Positions 18,621 through 27,745 of a DNA stretch of 64,000 bases are shown one piece after another. Below the pieces are notes generated by a model that was not told the DNA's origin, did no database searches, and saw only the letters and a list, made by a program, of their open reading frames with translations. The first letter of the stretch is position 1. Each line of letters begins with the position of its first letter. The position numbers and the translations under genes are program-made. The stretch is from Terrimonas ginsenosidimutans (GTDB lineage: Bacteria > Bacteroidota > Bacteroidia > Chitinophagales > Chitinophagaceae), in the NCBI RefSeq assembly GCF_022012415.1, contig NZ_JAKLTR010000015.1, forward strand, positions 1-64,000. Direction: 5' to 3'.

Positions 18621-21600
18621 ATGAAAAAAATCCTTTTCACCATAGGCATCCTCGTGTTTCTATTACCATTTCACACCTTCGGCCAGAATGGAAGAACAGA
18701 GACTGATATCTCCCAGCTCAACTGGAAACTCCTGCCCGATACGGAAGCTAAATGGTTAGACGACACCCTGTATACGCCACCGGTCAATCTTGAAAAATTA
18801 AGCACCAATTATCCGACTGGTGGCTGGGATGAGCTAAAGAAACAGAAAGCAATATCCGTTACACTACCGGCCACCGTAGAACAATACTTCTGGGGAACCA
18901 ACGGCAATAGCTTTGGTGTGTCGGGGAATTACGTTGGCGTCTCCTGGTTCTATACAGACCTGGATATTCCTGCTTCTATGCAGGGTAAACGTGTGACATT
19001 GCAATTTCAGGCCGTAAGATTTCGTGCAGAGATCTACGTAAACAGGAAACTGGCAGGATATGATCTTGTCAACAGCACTCCATTTGAAACAGATATTTCC
19101 AGATATGTAAACTACGGCAGCAGCAACGAGATCGCGATCCGCATCACAGATCCGAATGGGAATTTCGACTGGCGGGATTCGCAAACATTTATGTGGGGGA
19201 AATACCGGACCAATCCTACACATGGTTTTGGCGGCATCACTGGGAAAGTAAAACTTGTAAGCACTGATCAGGTTTATACATCCGATATCTATATAAAAAA
19301 CAAGCCGGTTGTCAATGAAGTTGACGCAGTCATAACTCTCAATAACACAACAACAGCCAACGCTAAGGGATCGCTTTCGCTTGTTGTGAAGGAAATAAAG
19401 TCCGGAGGAAAGCAGGTTTATCAGAAAACCTTCCCCAATATTTCCCTCAAACCAGGCGAACAAACACGAACGCACACTATCAAGATCAACAACGCATTGC
19501 TTTGGGACACTGATAACCCCAACCTTTATACGATCGAAGCGCGCTGGCAGTCTGACAGCGCAACAGATCTTGCCAGCAGACGCTTTGGCTTTCGCTGGTT
19601 TGAAATAAAAGACATTAGGGGAGATAAACAGTTTTACCTGAACAATAAAAGAATTGTCGCCATCACCTCAATCTCATGGGGATTCTGGCCGGTAAATGGA
19701 ATTGCACCTTCCGATGAACTGGCGAGAAAACAAGTTGAAGACGCAAAGCGTTTAGGGATGAACATGCTGAACTTCCATCGCACCATCGGCAACGAAAACG
19801 TACTTGATTATGCAGACGAATTCGGATTGTTGTATTACGAAGAGCCCGGTGGCAACCAGTTTCCGGCAAACCAGTTCAACCCGGCAGATGAGAAGGGAAA
19901 GCTACAAGCCGATTTTTATTTTGCGGCAAGAAATGAAAAACTGTTCAGGATGATCCGGCGTGACAGGAGCCATCCTTCACTTGTCATCTACAACATGCAT
20001 AATGAACGTGGCGCTCAACCGCAGCAACAGGACAGTGCGCAAATGCTGGCAGCTCATCAATTGGATGAAACGCGGATCATCACCTATAACTCGTCCAATG
20101 GCGATATCAGGCAGGGCCCGGATACACGTTTCAAACTACACCTCCTCCCCTATGACCATACTTTCAGGGATTACGGATGGTTCGATCAGCATCATGCAGG
20201 CGGACCAGGTACATACCATGATAACCTTTACAAAAAGCCCACCGAATACGCTAAATATTTTGATCACAAAGACGAGATCATCTATTATGGAGAAGAAGGT
20301 GCGATCGGAACTCCTCCCCGGCTCCAACTGATCCGGGAAGACATTTTGAAAAGAGGAAAAAACATCGGATGGGAAACGGATGCTTATCTGAAATGGTATG
20401 ATGCTTACAATGATTTCATCCATACAAAAGGTTTTACCAAAGCATTCCCAAATGTCGACAGCCTGACGAAGGCCATGGGCAATGTTGCTTACTATTACCA
20501 GGGAAGAGTGATCGAGAACGTACATATCAGCAATCTTATTGACGGCTACGCGATCAACGGATGGGAAAGTATGAAACTGGAAAACCATTCCGGCATCGTT
20601 GACAATTATCGAAACCTTAAAGGAGACCCTGACCTGATCGCCCGGTATAACCAGCCGTTGTATGTTTCTGTTAAGCTCAACAGGAAAGTTATGGCAACAG
20701 GCGATACCTCCACTGCGGATTTCTTTATTGTAAACAGGAAAGAACTGAAAGGAAAATTCCTGCTGAAAATAAAGGCCGTTGATCAAAACGGGAATACCTT
20801 GATCAGCAAAACTGAGATCGTCTCTGTGACCGGAGGAACCACGTACGGTGAACTTTTACTGAAAAGCATCGCCATTCCGGCCACCAGCGAAGGATACACA
20901 ACGGTGAGTGCAGCGCTATATAAAAATGATCAATTGCTAGCCTCAGGCGCTGATAAACTTTACGCAGTCGCCTTCAATATGAAAGACCTGCCTGGAAAAG
21001 GAATGATCGCTGACACAAGTGGTATTCTCGCTAACTATTTCCGTTCCATCAATCTTCAAACCGCGGAATATAAAACAGGCAGGCCGGAAGGAAAATATCT
21101 GATCATCGGCGCCTTTCAGCCACAGCAAACAGGAAATCCGCTGGTAACAGATATCCTGGAGTGGGTTAACGAGGGCAACACATTGATCGTTGTGAGCAAC
21201 ACTGAAGCATGGGCAGCACATCTCGCAAAAAAAGAAGTGATCGATTACAGGGGAAGCCAGACAATGGGCACCACCTGGTATGGCGGCAATTTCTTTTCAA
21301 AACAGCATGAATTATTCGAAGGATTGCCGCAGGCACAGGTGTTTAACTGGGAATATCAGTGCTTCGCCACGTATAATAAAAGCCGTGTCGGTTTACGGAT
21401 CTTAAATGGAGATCCTGTAGTGGCAGCGGTTTCTGATCATAAGCCGGAAGTATATTCCGCTTTGTCCATTATCCCACACGGGAGAGGTAAGATCATTATT
21501 TCTACACTGGATATTTTTTCCTGCCTGAAAGACGTGAAAGTAAACCGCCTGCCGGAGGGTGATGGAGAAAACGCATCGATGAGCACGTTCAACAATGCAC

Positions 21601-21668
21601 AAACGAATAAGGCAAATGTGGTTGGACAGCAATTACTGATCAACATGATCCGGCTTGCCGGGAAATAA
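18621..21668 (+). CDS. Glycoside hydrolase family 2 enzyme (beta-galactosidase/glucuronidase-like)
   Basis: A 1015-residue secreted glycosidase with a signal peptide at residues 1-20 (FHTFGQ). Sugar-binding jelly roll (GVSWFYTDLDIP, VNYGSSNEIAIRITDPNG), immunoglobulin-like domain and TIM barrel follow. The acid/base is Glu462 in IYNMHNERG and the nucleophile is probably Glu558 in YYGEEGA. The long C-terminal half (about 680-1015) includes additional beta-sandwich and flavodoxin-like stretches (GKYLIIGAFQ, GNTLIVVSNTEAW), seen in large Bacteroidota GH2 proteins. ATG 18621 starts the signal peptide; 33 upstream residues in frame are excluded. Substrate is unproven; plant polysaccharide side chains are plausible from the pectinesterase neighbour. 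Confidence 0.9.
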   Translation: MKKILFTIGILVFLLPFHTFGQNGRTETDISQLNWKLLPDTEAKWLDDTLYTPPVNLEKLSTNYPTGGWDELKKQKAISVTLPATVEQYFWGTNGNSFGVSGNYVGVSWFYTDLDIPASMQGKRVTLQFQAVRFRAEIYVNRKLAGYDLVNSTPFETDISRYVNYGSSNEIAIRITDPNGNFDWRDSQTFMWGKYRTNPTHGFGGITGKVKLVSTDQVYTSDIYIKNKPVVNEVDAVITLNNTTTANAKGSLSLVVKEIKSGGKQVYQKTFPNISLKPGEQTRTHTIKINNALLWDTDNPNLYTIEARWQSDSATDLASRRFGFRWFEIKDIRGDKQFYLNNKRIVAITSISWGFWPVNGIAPSDELARKQVEDAKRLGMNMLNFHRTIGNENVLDYADEFGLLYYEEPGGNQFPANQFNPADEKGKLQADFYFAARNEKLFRMIRRDRSHPSLVIYNMHNERGAQPQQQDSAQMLAAHQLDETRIITYNSSNGDIRQGPDTRFKLHLLPYDHTFRDYGWFDQHHAGGPGTYHDNLYKKPTEYAKYFDHKDEIIYYGEEGAIGTPPRLQLIREDILKRGKNIGWETDAYLKWYDAYNDFIHTKGFTKAFPNVDSLTKAMGNVAYYYQGRVIENVHISNLIDGYAINGWESMKLENHSGIVDNYRNLKGDPDLIARYNQPLYVSVKLNRKVMATGDTSTADFFIVNRKELKGKFLLKIKAVDQNGNTLISKTEIVSVTGGTTYGELLLKSIAIPATSEGYTTVSAALYKNDQLLASGADKLYAVAFNMKDLPGKGMIADTSGILANYFRSINLQTAEYKTGRPEGKYLIIGAFQPQQTGNPLVTDILEWVNEGNTLIVVSNTEAWAAHLAKKEVIDYRGSQTMGTTWYGGNFFSKQHELFEGLPQAQVFNWEYQCFATYNKSRVGLRILNGDPVVAAVSDHKPEVYSALSIIPHGRGKIIISTLDIFSCLKDVKVNRLPEGDGENASMSTFNNAQTNKANVVGQQLLINMIRLAGK

Positions 21669-21691
21669 GGGAGACCAGGTGAGAGCAGTTC

Positions 21692-21886
21692 ACCGTTGTC
21701 CGTTGGCCGTTGACCGATGGCCGCATTTGGATGAAAGCTTTGCTGATAAAGTATAGGGTATTGCGACGGAGAGCCTATGTATTTCAGCCATCGGTCATCG
21801 GCCATCGGTCAACGGACAACGGTCAACGGACAACGGACAACGTTCATCGAGCTACTACACGAAGACTTCTTACCTAAACAACATTG
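21692..21886 (+). repeat. Dispersed palindromic (MITE-like) element, copy A
   Basis: A left arm of degenerate 7-mers (21692-21722, CCGTTGT CCGTTGG CCGTTGA CCGATGG) pairs with a right arm at 21800-21830, 29 of 31 positions. The core 21723-21785 (GCATTTGGATGAAAGCTTTG and on to TAGGGTATTG) aligns with the core of the copy at 52931-53146. The right end CTAAACAACATTG (21874-21886) matches the shared terminus. A left terminal repeat is not visible. The element lies between the GH2 stop and the promoter of the TonB operon. Confidence 0.75.
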
Positions 21887-21918
21887 CATTAAAAACCGGT
21901 GAGACCTCCAAATAAAAC

Positions 21919-21962
21919 TTGCCTGTAACACCGAATCCCCTAAATTTGCGACATTGTTGCAA
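21919..21962 (+). promoter_or_regulatory. Bacteroidota promoter overlapped by a 7-1-7 palindrome
   Basis: TTG at 21919-21921, a 19-nt spacer and TAAATTTG (21941-21948) form a near-ideal Bacteroidota promoter. It is overlapped by TTGCGACATTGTTGCAA (21946-21962), a 17-nt palindrome with one imperfect pair: TGCGACA-T-TGTTGCA. That 7-1-7 form is the layout of Fur-family (Fur/Zur) operators. The position over the -7 box and start site suits repression. Operator identity is inferred. Confidence 0.6.
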
Positions 21963-21969
21963 TTAGATC

Positions 21970-22308
21970 TTGCGTAAAAATCAGACCATACGGGCAATTC
22001 TGGGCAGTTTCCTGCTGCTGATCTTCCTCACGGGCATCACGCCAAAAAGGTACTGGCATGACCTGCTGGCGGATCACTCAGACGTCCTCGCTTCGGTAAA
22101 TCAAAGCGATGAGCTCCAGATCAACCAGGCCGGGTTTAATTGCGATTGCAATACACTGGTTGCTACATCGCCTTTTACAGAAACGATCGAAACATTCCTG
22201 GAGATCCCTTTCCTGGTTCATGAGCAACATCATCTCGTTTCCGCATCTCAGCTTTATCATTCCGATCTTACTTATTATTCACTTCGCGGTCCGCCTGCAA
22301 TTGTATAA
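21970..22308 (+). CDS. Small secreted Cys/His-containing protein, first gene of TonB operon
   Basis: A 112-residue protein that I do not recognise as a named family. It starts at TTG 21970, just after the promoter. An N-terminal hydrophobic segment (IRAILGSFLLLIFLTGIT) is a signal peptide or anchor. The rest contains several potential metal ligands: WHDLLADHSD, FNCDCNTLV and VHEQHH. It ends in SLRGPPAIV. It is followed after 64 nt by a TonB receptor, and the shared promoter with a Fur/Zur-like site points to metal handling. A short periplasmic accessory factor is the best guess; no function is established by the sequence. Confidence 0.75.
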   Translation: MRKNQTIRAILGSFLLLIFLTGITPKRYWHDLLADHSDVLASVNQSDELQINQAGFNCDCNTLVATSPFTETIETFLEIPFLVHEQHHLVSASQLYHSDLTYYSLRGPPAIV

Positions 22309-22372
22309 ACTATTGGGTTAAGCGAAAGCCTCGTTGTGCTTTTGCCATTCTGTTTATTCAATCCTTAAGAGA

Positions 22373-24700
22373 GTGAAACGTCTATTCGCAGTGGCAGCAT
22401 TGATTGTTGCCCCATTCCTACTGGTTGCCCAACCGTGCAACCTGTCTTTTTCCGGTCATGTTGAAGATGCCAGTACAAAAGAAATGCTCGCCTCGGCTGT
22501 CGTTTCCATACGCGGCACATCGTATCAAACGATCACGAACGAACGTGGTGATTTTCGTTTTAATGGCCTCTGCGTGGGAAGATACTCGGTTGTGATCAGT
22601 CATGTGAACTGCGATTCAGTGATCCGGGAGGTCGATCTCCAGAAAGATCTTCATCTCGATATCTTTCTTCCGCACGCCTTGAAAACACTGGGAGAAGTAG
22701 TCGTTGAAGCAAGAAAAGGAACGCCAAATACAGGATTTAAAAAAGAACTATCCGGTCAGCAACTCGAAGAGACCCGGGGTCTCTCTCTTGCAGAAGCATT
22801 AAGCAAAATGAATGGTGTAACGATGCTGCAAACCGGGTCCACCATTTCAAAACCTGTGATACACGGTTTGCACAGCAGCCGGATCCTGATGATCAATAAT
22901 GGTGTAAGGCAGGAAGGGCAGCAATGGGGAAATGAACATGCCCCGGAGATCGATCCTTTTATTGCCAACAGGCTGACCGTGATCAAAGGCGTTGATGAAC
23001 TGAAATATGGCTCTGATGCAATCGCCGGGGTGATACTCGTTGAGCCACGTACGCTTCGCGTCTCGCCAGGTTACAATGCAGAATTCAATACCGGTTATTC
23101 AACCAATAATCGACAGATGGTCGTCTCGGGCATCTGGGAACAACAATTGAAAAGTCTTCCCGCATTTACTTATCGGATCCAGGGAACGTTCAAAAAAGGC
23201 GCCAACGCTGCAACCCCGGATTATCGTTTGAATAACACTGGTTCTGAAGAACGTAACTTCTCTATCACCACAGGATGGCGCAGACAAAATTTTCAAACCG
23301 AACTTTTTTACAGCCAGTTCGCAACTAAGCTTGGCATCTTCAGAGGGTCACATATCGGCAATCTCACCGATCTGCAACACGCGATCGATGCCCCCAAACC
23401 TGCGGATGTTTTTACCGGAGAGAATACTTACAGGATCGACAGACCTTATCAGCAGGTGATGCATCAACTGATCAAATCAAGATCAACATTACGCACAGGT
23501 CAGCATAAATTCAATCTTTCTGTTGCAGGTCAGTTCAACCAGCGGAAGGAATTTGATATCGTCCGCAGTAGCACGAATGATCGCCCGCAATTAGATCTTT
23601 CTATCTATACCATCTCTGAAGACCTGAACTGGGAACACCCCCGGAAAAATAATCTGACGGGAACAGCAGGGATTGCCATGTCTCAACAACAGAACCGGTA
23701 TAGCGGACGGTATTTTATCCCAAACTATGAAGCTTATACGTTTGGCGGTTACTGGATAGAAAAATGGAGCCGCCATAAATGGGAGCTTCAGGCGGGTGTG
23801 CGTTACGACTATAAAATGATCGAAACCAGAAGGCTGAAGTTCAACGGAGATACACTTGACCATGATTTTAGCTTCTCCACGCTGGCTTCTTCTTTGAACG
23901 CAAATTATAAAGCTTCCTCCAATTGGGATTTGAATCTCGGAATAAGCTTTTCCAGCCGCGCACCTTACGTAAATGAGTTGTTGAGTGATGGCCTTCATCA
24001 TGGTACTGCCAACTATGAAAAAGGCGATATCAATCTAAAACCAGAACGGTCAGTTTCGCTTTCTTCCGGTATACGCTTTCACAATAATGAAAACACGTTT
24101 CACGCGGATGTATTGCTCCATGCAAACCTTATAAAAGATTTTATCTATCAGCAGCCAGTACCGGGCAGTCCGGTACTAACCATTGCAGGTGCATTTCCAC
24201 TGCTCGAATATCAGCAAACAAACGCAATGCTTACAGGTGTTGACCTTTCCACATCATGGATGCCTGCAAAAGCTATTCAATTCAATACAAAACTGGCTAT
24301 CCTCTACGGCTATAACCGAACTACCCGTGACTGGCTGATACTAATGCCGGCAAACAGGCTGAGTGGTGAGATCAGCTATTCGTTTGCAGACAGAGGCGCT
24401 TTCACGGGTAACTATATTTCTGCTGAATGGATTGGTGTGGACAGGCAACGCCGCACACCAGACGAAACAAATGGCAAACAGGATTACAAAGCACCGCCAG
24501 CTGCCTATCAATTGGTGAATCTGCAGGCGTCGACCACCTTTCAACTGGGCGGCTGGCCTTTTACATTGGGTGCGGGAGTCCGCAATTTGTTCAACACACG
24601 CTACCGTGACTATCTCAACAGTATGCGTTATTTCACAGATGAGATGGGGCGCAATGTCAGTCTTCGCCTGAAGATCAGCTTTGAAAAAAGCGCACACTGA
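22373..24700 (+). CDS. TonB-dependent receptor, probable metal (zinc-type) transporter
   Basis: A 775-residue outer-membrane receptor. Signal peptide from GTG 22373 (MKRLFAVAALIVAPFLLVAQ, preceded by AAGAGA), CarboxypepD_reg-like domain (about 25-105), plug with SKPVIHGLHSSRILMINNGV and QEGQQWGNEHAPEIDPF, then a 22-strand barrel ending LRLKISFEKSAH. The plug resembles the ZnuD-like group more than SusC, and the protein is shorter than SusC. The frame is open back to a TTG at 22334, but only the GTG gives a clean signal peptide. It is flanked by a Cys/His-rich small protein and an acidic lipoprotein. Metal uptake is an inference; siderophore or other ligands are possible. Confidence 0.88.
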   Translation: MKRLFAVAALIVAPFLLVAQPCNLSFSGHVEDASTKEMLASAVVSIRGTSYQTITNERGDFRFNGLCVGRYSVVISHVNCDSVIREVDLQKDLHLDIFLPHALKTLGEVVVEARKGTPNTGFKKELSGQQLEETRGLSLAEALSKMNGVTMLQTGSTISKPVIHGLHSSRILMINNGVRQEGQQWGNEHAPEIDPFIANRLTVIKGVDELKYGSDAIAGVILVEPRTLRVSPGYNAEFNTGYSTNNRQMVVSGIWEQQLKSLPAFTYRIQGTFKKGANAATPDYRLNNTGSEERNFSITTGWRRQNFQTELFYSQFATKLGIFRGSHIGNLTDLQHAIDAPKPADVFTGENTYRIDRPYQQVMHQLIKSRSTLRTGQHKFNLSVAGQFNQRKEFDIVRSSTNDRPQLDLSIYTISEDLNWEHPRKNNLTGTAGIAMSQQQNRYSGRYFIPNYEAYTFGGYWIEKWSRHKWELQAGVRYDYKMIETRRLKFNGDTLDHDFSFSTLASSLNANYKASSNWDLNLGISFSSRAPYVNELLSDGLHHGTANYEKGDINLKPERSVSLSSGIRFHNNENTFHADVLLHANLIKDFIYQQPVPGSPVLTIAGAFPLLEYQQTNAMLTGVDLSTSWMPAKAIQFNTKLAILYGYNRTTRDWLILMPANRLSGEISYSFADRGAFTGNYISAEWIGVDRQRRTPDETNGKQDYKAPPAAYQLVNLQASTTFQLGGWPFTLGAGVRNLFNTRYRDYLNSMRYFTDEMGRNVSLRLKISFEKSAH

Positions 24701-24732
24701 CATATTCATTCGTAATCACTAAAAACAAATAA

Positions 24733-25302
24733 ATGAAAGCACAACTGACAAAGATCGCCTTTGCGGCGTTTCTCACGACCGGCCTTTTAACTGCCTGCAG
24801 CAAGGATGATGATATCGTGGAAGAGAACCACGAAGAAGTGATCACCACGCTGAAACTCACGTTTACGCCCGTGGGCGGTGGCACCGCAACGAACTTCCAG
24901 TTCAGAGACCCGGACGGTCCGGGTGGCGCAGCTCCCACTCAGGACGAGATCGTACTTGCTCCATCTAAAACTTACACAGTAGCCGTGCAGTTGTTGAATG
25001 AAACCCATACGCCTGCTGAAGACATCACAGAAGAAGTAGAAGCCGAAGCTGATGCTCATCGTTTCTACTATCAGCCATCCGCTGGCAGTAACATCACTGT
25101 AAACAATCTGAATAATGATGCGAATGGTATACCCCTGGGTCTTACAAGCACATGGACCACTGCAGCAGCAGCCAATGGCACCGTTAAAATAACGCTTCGA
25201 CACTACCCTGGCAACCCTCCCGCCAAAGCAGCAGCTGATGCAGTTGACAGTAATAAATCAGGAACGGATGTGGAGGTGACGTTTGTTGCGAAAGTGCAAT
25301 AA
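24733..25302 (+). CDS. Acidic lipoprotein of the TonB receptor operon
   Basis: A 189-residue lipoprotein (lipobox LLTAC, Cys at about 22) that starts 32 nt after the receptor stop and ends the operon. The mature part is rich in Asp and Glu with ordered motifs FQFRDPDGPGGAAP, ITEEVEAEADAHRFYYQP, NNDANGIPLGLTSTW and VKITLRHYPG. Similar lipoproteins sit beside this kind of receptor in other Bacteroidota and are sometimes labelled as having a type 1 periplasmic-binding fold, which I cannot confirm. A surface or periplasmic ligand-binding partner of the receptor is the likely role. The stop codon abuts a long palindromic element. Confidence 0.85.
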   Translation: MKAQLTKIAFAAFLTTGLLTACSKDDDIVEENHEEVITTLKLTFTPVGGGTATNFQFRDPDGPGGAAPTQDEIVLAPSKTYTVAVQLLNETHTPAEDITEEVEAEADAHRFYYQPSAGSNITVNNLNNDANGIPLGLTSTWTTAAAANGTVKITLRHYPGNPPAKAAADAVDSNKSGTDVEVTFVAKVQ

Positions 25303-25407
25303 AAGTAAAAATTCAAAAGTAAAAAGTAAAAAATATTACCCCTTGGGCAGAACACTGTTCTGCATGTTGGGTAATCTTTTTACTTTTTACTTTTGAATTT
25401 TTACTTT
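25302..25407. repeat. Perfect 31-bp inverted tandem-heptamer palindrome with nested hairpins
   Basis: The left arm 25302-25332 (repeats of AAAAGTA and AAAATTC heptamers) is exactly complementary to the right arm 25377-25407. Inside it ATTACCC/GGGTAAT (25335-25341, 25369-25375) pair, and inside those GCAGAACA/TGTTCTGC (25347-25354, 25356-25363) pair around one base. It fills the gap between two convergent genes exactly: the left arm begins within the TAA of one, the right arm ends at the base before the stop of the other. It could serve as a bidirectional terminator. Confidence 0.85.
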
Positions 25408-26640
25408 CTAAAAAGCTTCTCCGCTATAGATATAAAAACTGGACCCTTCTGTAGTGAATCCGAGATCAAATCGCAGGTAGATATCTTTTTTCGGGAATAG
25501 CAGGTAGCGTAACCCTACTCCTCCTGAGTAACGTACATTTCTTGCATGGATATGATTCAGTTTTGGAGCCACTACTGCAGCGCCACCAAAAACGGCAGCT
25601 CCAATTCTTTTTGAAAAGGATAAGGGCAGCATCCTGAATTCAGCCTGCGTACCGACAAGATTCCTGTCCCGGAAACGTCCCTGGTAATAGCCCCGCATCC
25701 CCATATCCCCGCCCATTAAAGCCATCTGGTTAAAAGGTACTTCACCGTGCAAAAATGTTGCGTACATCTGCCATGCAAATACGTTGCGCTTGCTCACGCG
25801 GTGAAATGAACGGAGATCAGCATTGATACTGTTGAACCTGTACTTACTCCCCCAGCCCGGCGAATACTGAAGAAACGCCAGCTCCGCAAAAAGCCCCTCG
25901 CGAACATTCAGGACATTATGACGATTGTCATACACAACAGCAACACCCAGGCCCAGGTTGGTAGAGCCATTACTCCCTGTGGGCAACTCATGCGGATCCT
26001 GGTCAGGTTGTTTGAAATTCACATCAGACAAGAGCTGGAAATCAACTTCAGGTCCGATAAAGAAATTGGGTTTTATCTTACGTAAGATCCTTTGCCGGAA
26101 AATGATATTATTGGCATCCACAACGGCATAGTTATGCGGCTTTGTCTCCGATCCGATCCCATAATAAAAAAGGGGAAACCGCTGCAGCCTTGTTCTTCCC
26201 AGGAAGAACCATTTATCCTTATCTCCGTAGATGGCGTTATCGATCCATAGTCCATATTGAGAGTTGAACGTAAAAAAAGCAAAAGCCTGTATCTCGCTCA
26301 ACCTGTTTGCAGGATCTTGTTTTGCGCGGAATAGTTTTAATATAGATGCACCCAGTTCAATTCCTGTTTCAGGGGCATAAGCGAACGAAGGATAATAAGT
26401 CAAACTGGGCTGGTTATCTGCAGCAGTATCATTAAAGATCCTGTTCACCTGCCTCATGAGAAAGTTAGGACGCTTTTGAGCGGGCGTTTCATCCTGCGCA
26501 ACGGCAGTATCATTGAAACAGACTGCCAGCAGAAGCAGGCTGCTGATCTTTGCGAAGAAAGGTTTCTTAAGGGTTTGGTTCACGGAGTGAAGGTAGGCCT
26601 TGCGATGGAAATTCAGCGCGGAAATAACCGATTTGTGCAC
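25408..26640 (-). CDS. BamA/TamA (Omp85) family outer-membrane protein
   Basis: About 410 residues, mostly a 16-strand surface-antigen barrel. GGDMGMRGYYQGRFRD is the loop that corresponds to the VRGF motif of Omp85 proteins, and the end SSFYIYSGEAF is a closing aromatic strand. There are no POTRA domains, so it is a short barrel-only member, not BamA itself. The GTG start at 26640 shares one base with the upstream stop (TAGTG); a GTG at 26583 would give a cleaner signal peptide (NQTLKKPFFAKISSLLLLAV). The role is unknown; proteins of this kind may move lipids or proteins across the outer membrane. Confidence 0.85.
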   Translation of the reverse strand: MHKSVISALNFHRKAYLHSVNQTLKKPFFAKISSLLLLAVCFNDTAVAQDETPAQKRPNFLMRQVNRIFNDTAADNQPSLTYYPSFAYAPETGIELGASILKLFRAKQDPANRLSEIQAFAFFTFNSQYGLWIDNAIYGDKDKWFFLGRTRLQRFPLFYYGIGSETKPHNYAVVDANNIIFRQRILRKIKPNFFIGPEVDFQLLSDVNFKQPDQDPHELPTGSNGSTNLGLGVAVVYDNRHNVLNVREGLFAELAFLQYSPGWGSKYRFNSINADLRSFHRVSKRNVFAWQMYATFLHGEVPFNQMALMGGDMGMRGYYQGRFRDRNLVGTQAEFRMLPLSFSKRIGAAVFGGAAVVAPKLNHIHARNVRYSGGVGLRYLLFPKKDIYLRFDLGFTTEGSSFYIYSGEAF

Positions 26641-27170
26641 TAAACTTTTCCGGCCTGCACAAGGGTTTCCAGATGGGCCAGCCTGCCCTCAAGCCGTTCC
26701 CTGAGTTTTCTGTCAATGATCATAAACTCAATACTTTCCGCTTTGTATCTGATTCGTATTACTATGGGATAGTAATTCAATGACCGCTCTTTTCTCATAA
26801 TCATTTCGGCAACTTGCCTCGTTTCTATGTCCACATACCGGGAAACGGCAAAAGGTGTAAGAAAATGGAGACGGGTGATCTCTCCAGTATTTTCCACCTC
26901 AGTAAGATATCGAGTATCATCCCTTAAGAAAAGTACAAAGGCATAAAAGCTGAACAGGCCCACAAACATGATCAGGCCATTTAAGAACTCCATGTCAAGA
27001 TATAATACAGCTGCGAAAAGAACAATAAAGACGCGAAGGAACGATCCCAGGACTGCTTTTATTTTTACAGTGAATAGCTTGCTGCTAAACCTTGTCCCTA
27101 AAAACACGGAAATCAGCAGTGACAGTGCCAGGTAGCCCAGTGCAGAAAATAAATAGCCCCAGTAACTCAT
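26640..27170 (-). CDS. Membrane protein of unknown function, coupled to the Omp85 gene
   Basis: A 176-residue protein with three predicted transmembrane helices in the first 85 residues (LFSALGYLALSLLISVFL, AVLGSFLRVFIVLFAAVLYL, GLIMFVGLFSFYAFVLFL) and a charged C-terminal cytoplasmic domain of about 90 residues. I do not recognise the family. Its stop overlaps the GTG of the next gene by one base, suggesting translational coupling and a shared role with the outer-membrane barrel. Confidence 0.75.
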   Translation of the reverse strand: MSYWGYLFSALGYLALSLLISVFLGTRFSSKLFTVKIKAVLGSFLRVFIVLFAAVLYLDMEFLNGLIMFVGLFSFYAFVLFLRDDTRYLTEVENTGEITRLHFLTPFAVSRYVDIETRQVAEMIMRKERSLNYYPIVIRIRYKAESIEFMIIDRKLRERLEGRLAHLETLVQAGKV

Positions 27171-27223
27171 AAGGAAAAAAATTAAGACACTCCGATAGTT
27201 ATCTTATCAGGAAACAACTCTCT

Positions 27224-27652
27224 TCATTTTAACAGATCCGACAGCAATTTATCCAGGGCACTCATATCTTCCTCAAACCGGCCAATTATCTTACCCGATC
27301 TATCTACAAGGATCTTTGTGGGATAAGAACTGATACCATAGGGAACGGACGGATCTGTTGGCGTATTTCTTCCCGGTAACACCTGTTTCCATGGCAACTT
27401 ATCATCCACAATGGCTTTTCTCCACGCATCCTGCGTGTTATCATCAGCGGCGACGCCAACGATCTCTAACCCTTTATTCCGGTATTTTTCATAAAGATCT
27501 ATCATATGCGGATGGCCTTTTCTGCAAGGCAAACACCAGCTACCCCAGAAATCGATCAATACATAACTGCTACTCAATTTAATGTTTGGCCTACAAAGCA
27601 CTTCCAATATAAAACTATTCTCTGGAAAGACATTGTAAAATGAACTGTACAA
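27224..27652 (-). pseudogene. 5'-truncated TlpA-type thioredoxin fragment
   Basis: The open frame encodes 142 residues with a thioredoxin fold: YVLIDFWGSWCLPCRKGHP gives the CxxC motif, SSYPTKILVDRSG the cis-Pro region. Bacteroidota TlpA proteins of this kind normally have a signal peptide and a 200-300 residue N-terminal domain (compare the 463-residue protein at 58110-59501). Here both are missing, the only possible start is a TTG, and 13 nt further upstream lies the terminator of the DUF4394 gene. It is best read as a decayed remnant; a functional cytoplasmic thioredoxin-like protein is less likely. Confidence 0.6.
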
Positions 27653-27657
27653 TGCAC

Positions 27658-27722
27658 AAAAAAACGTACCGGAAGAGCTGAATTATTTCTTTAACAAAAA
27701 ATAGTTCAGCTCTTCCGGTACG
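27658..27722 (-). terminator. Terminator of the DUF4394 gene
   Basis: CGTACCGGAAGAGCTGAA (27665-27682) and its exact complement (27705-27722) form an 18-bp stem. On the minus strand it is followed by seven T. It begins 24 nt after the stop of the gene above it. Confidence 0.88.
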
Positions 27723-27745
27723 ATTCAATTGATTGGTAGACCTGC

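Noticed and set aside
20136-20786. Open frame of 216 codons on the minus strand
   Set aside because: Antisense to the GH2 gene, which has both catalytic Glu residues; no recognisable protein features.
21692-21850. Possible CRISPR array
   Set aside because: Repeats are degenerate 7-mers without unique spacers and are arranged as inverted arms; no cas genes are present.
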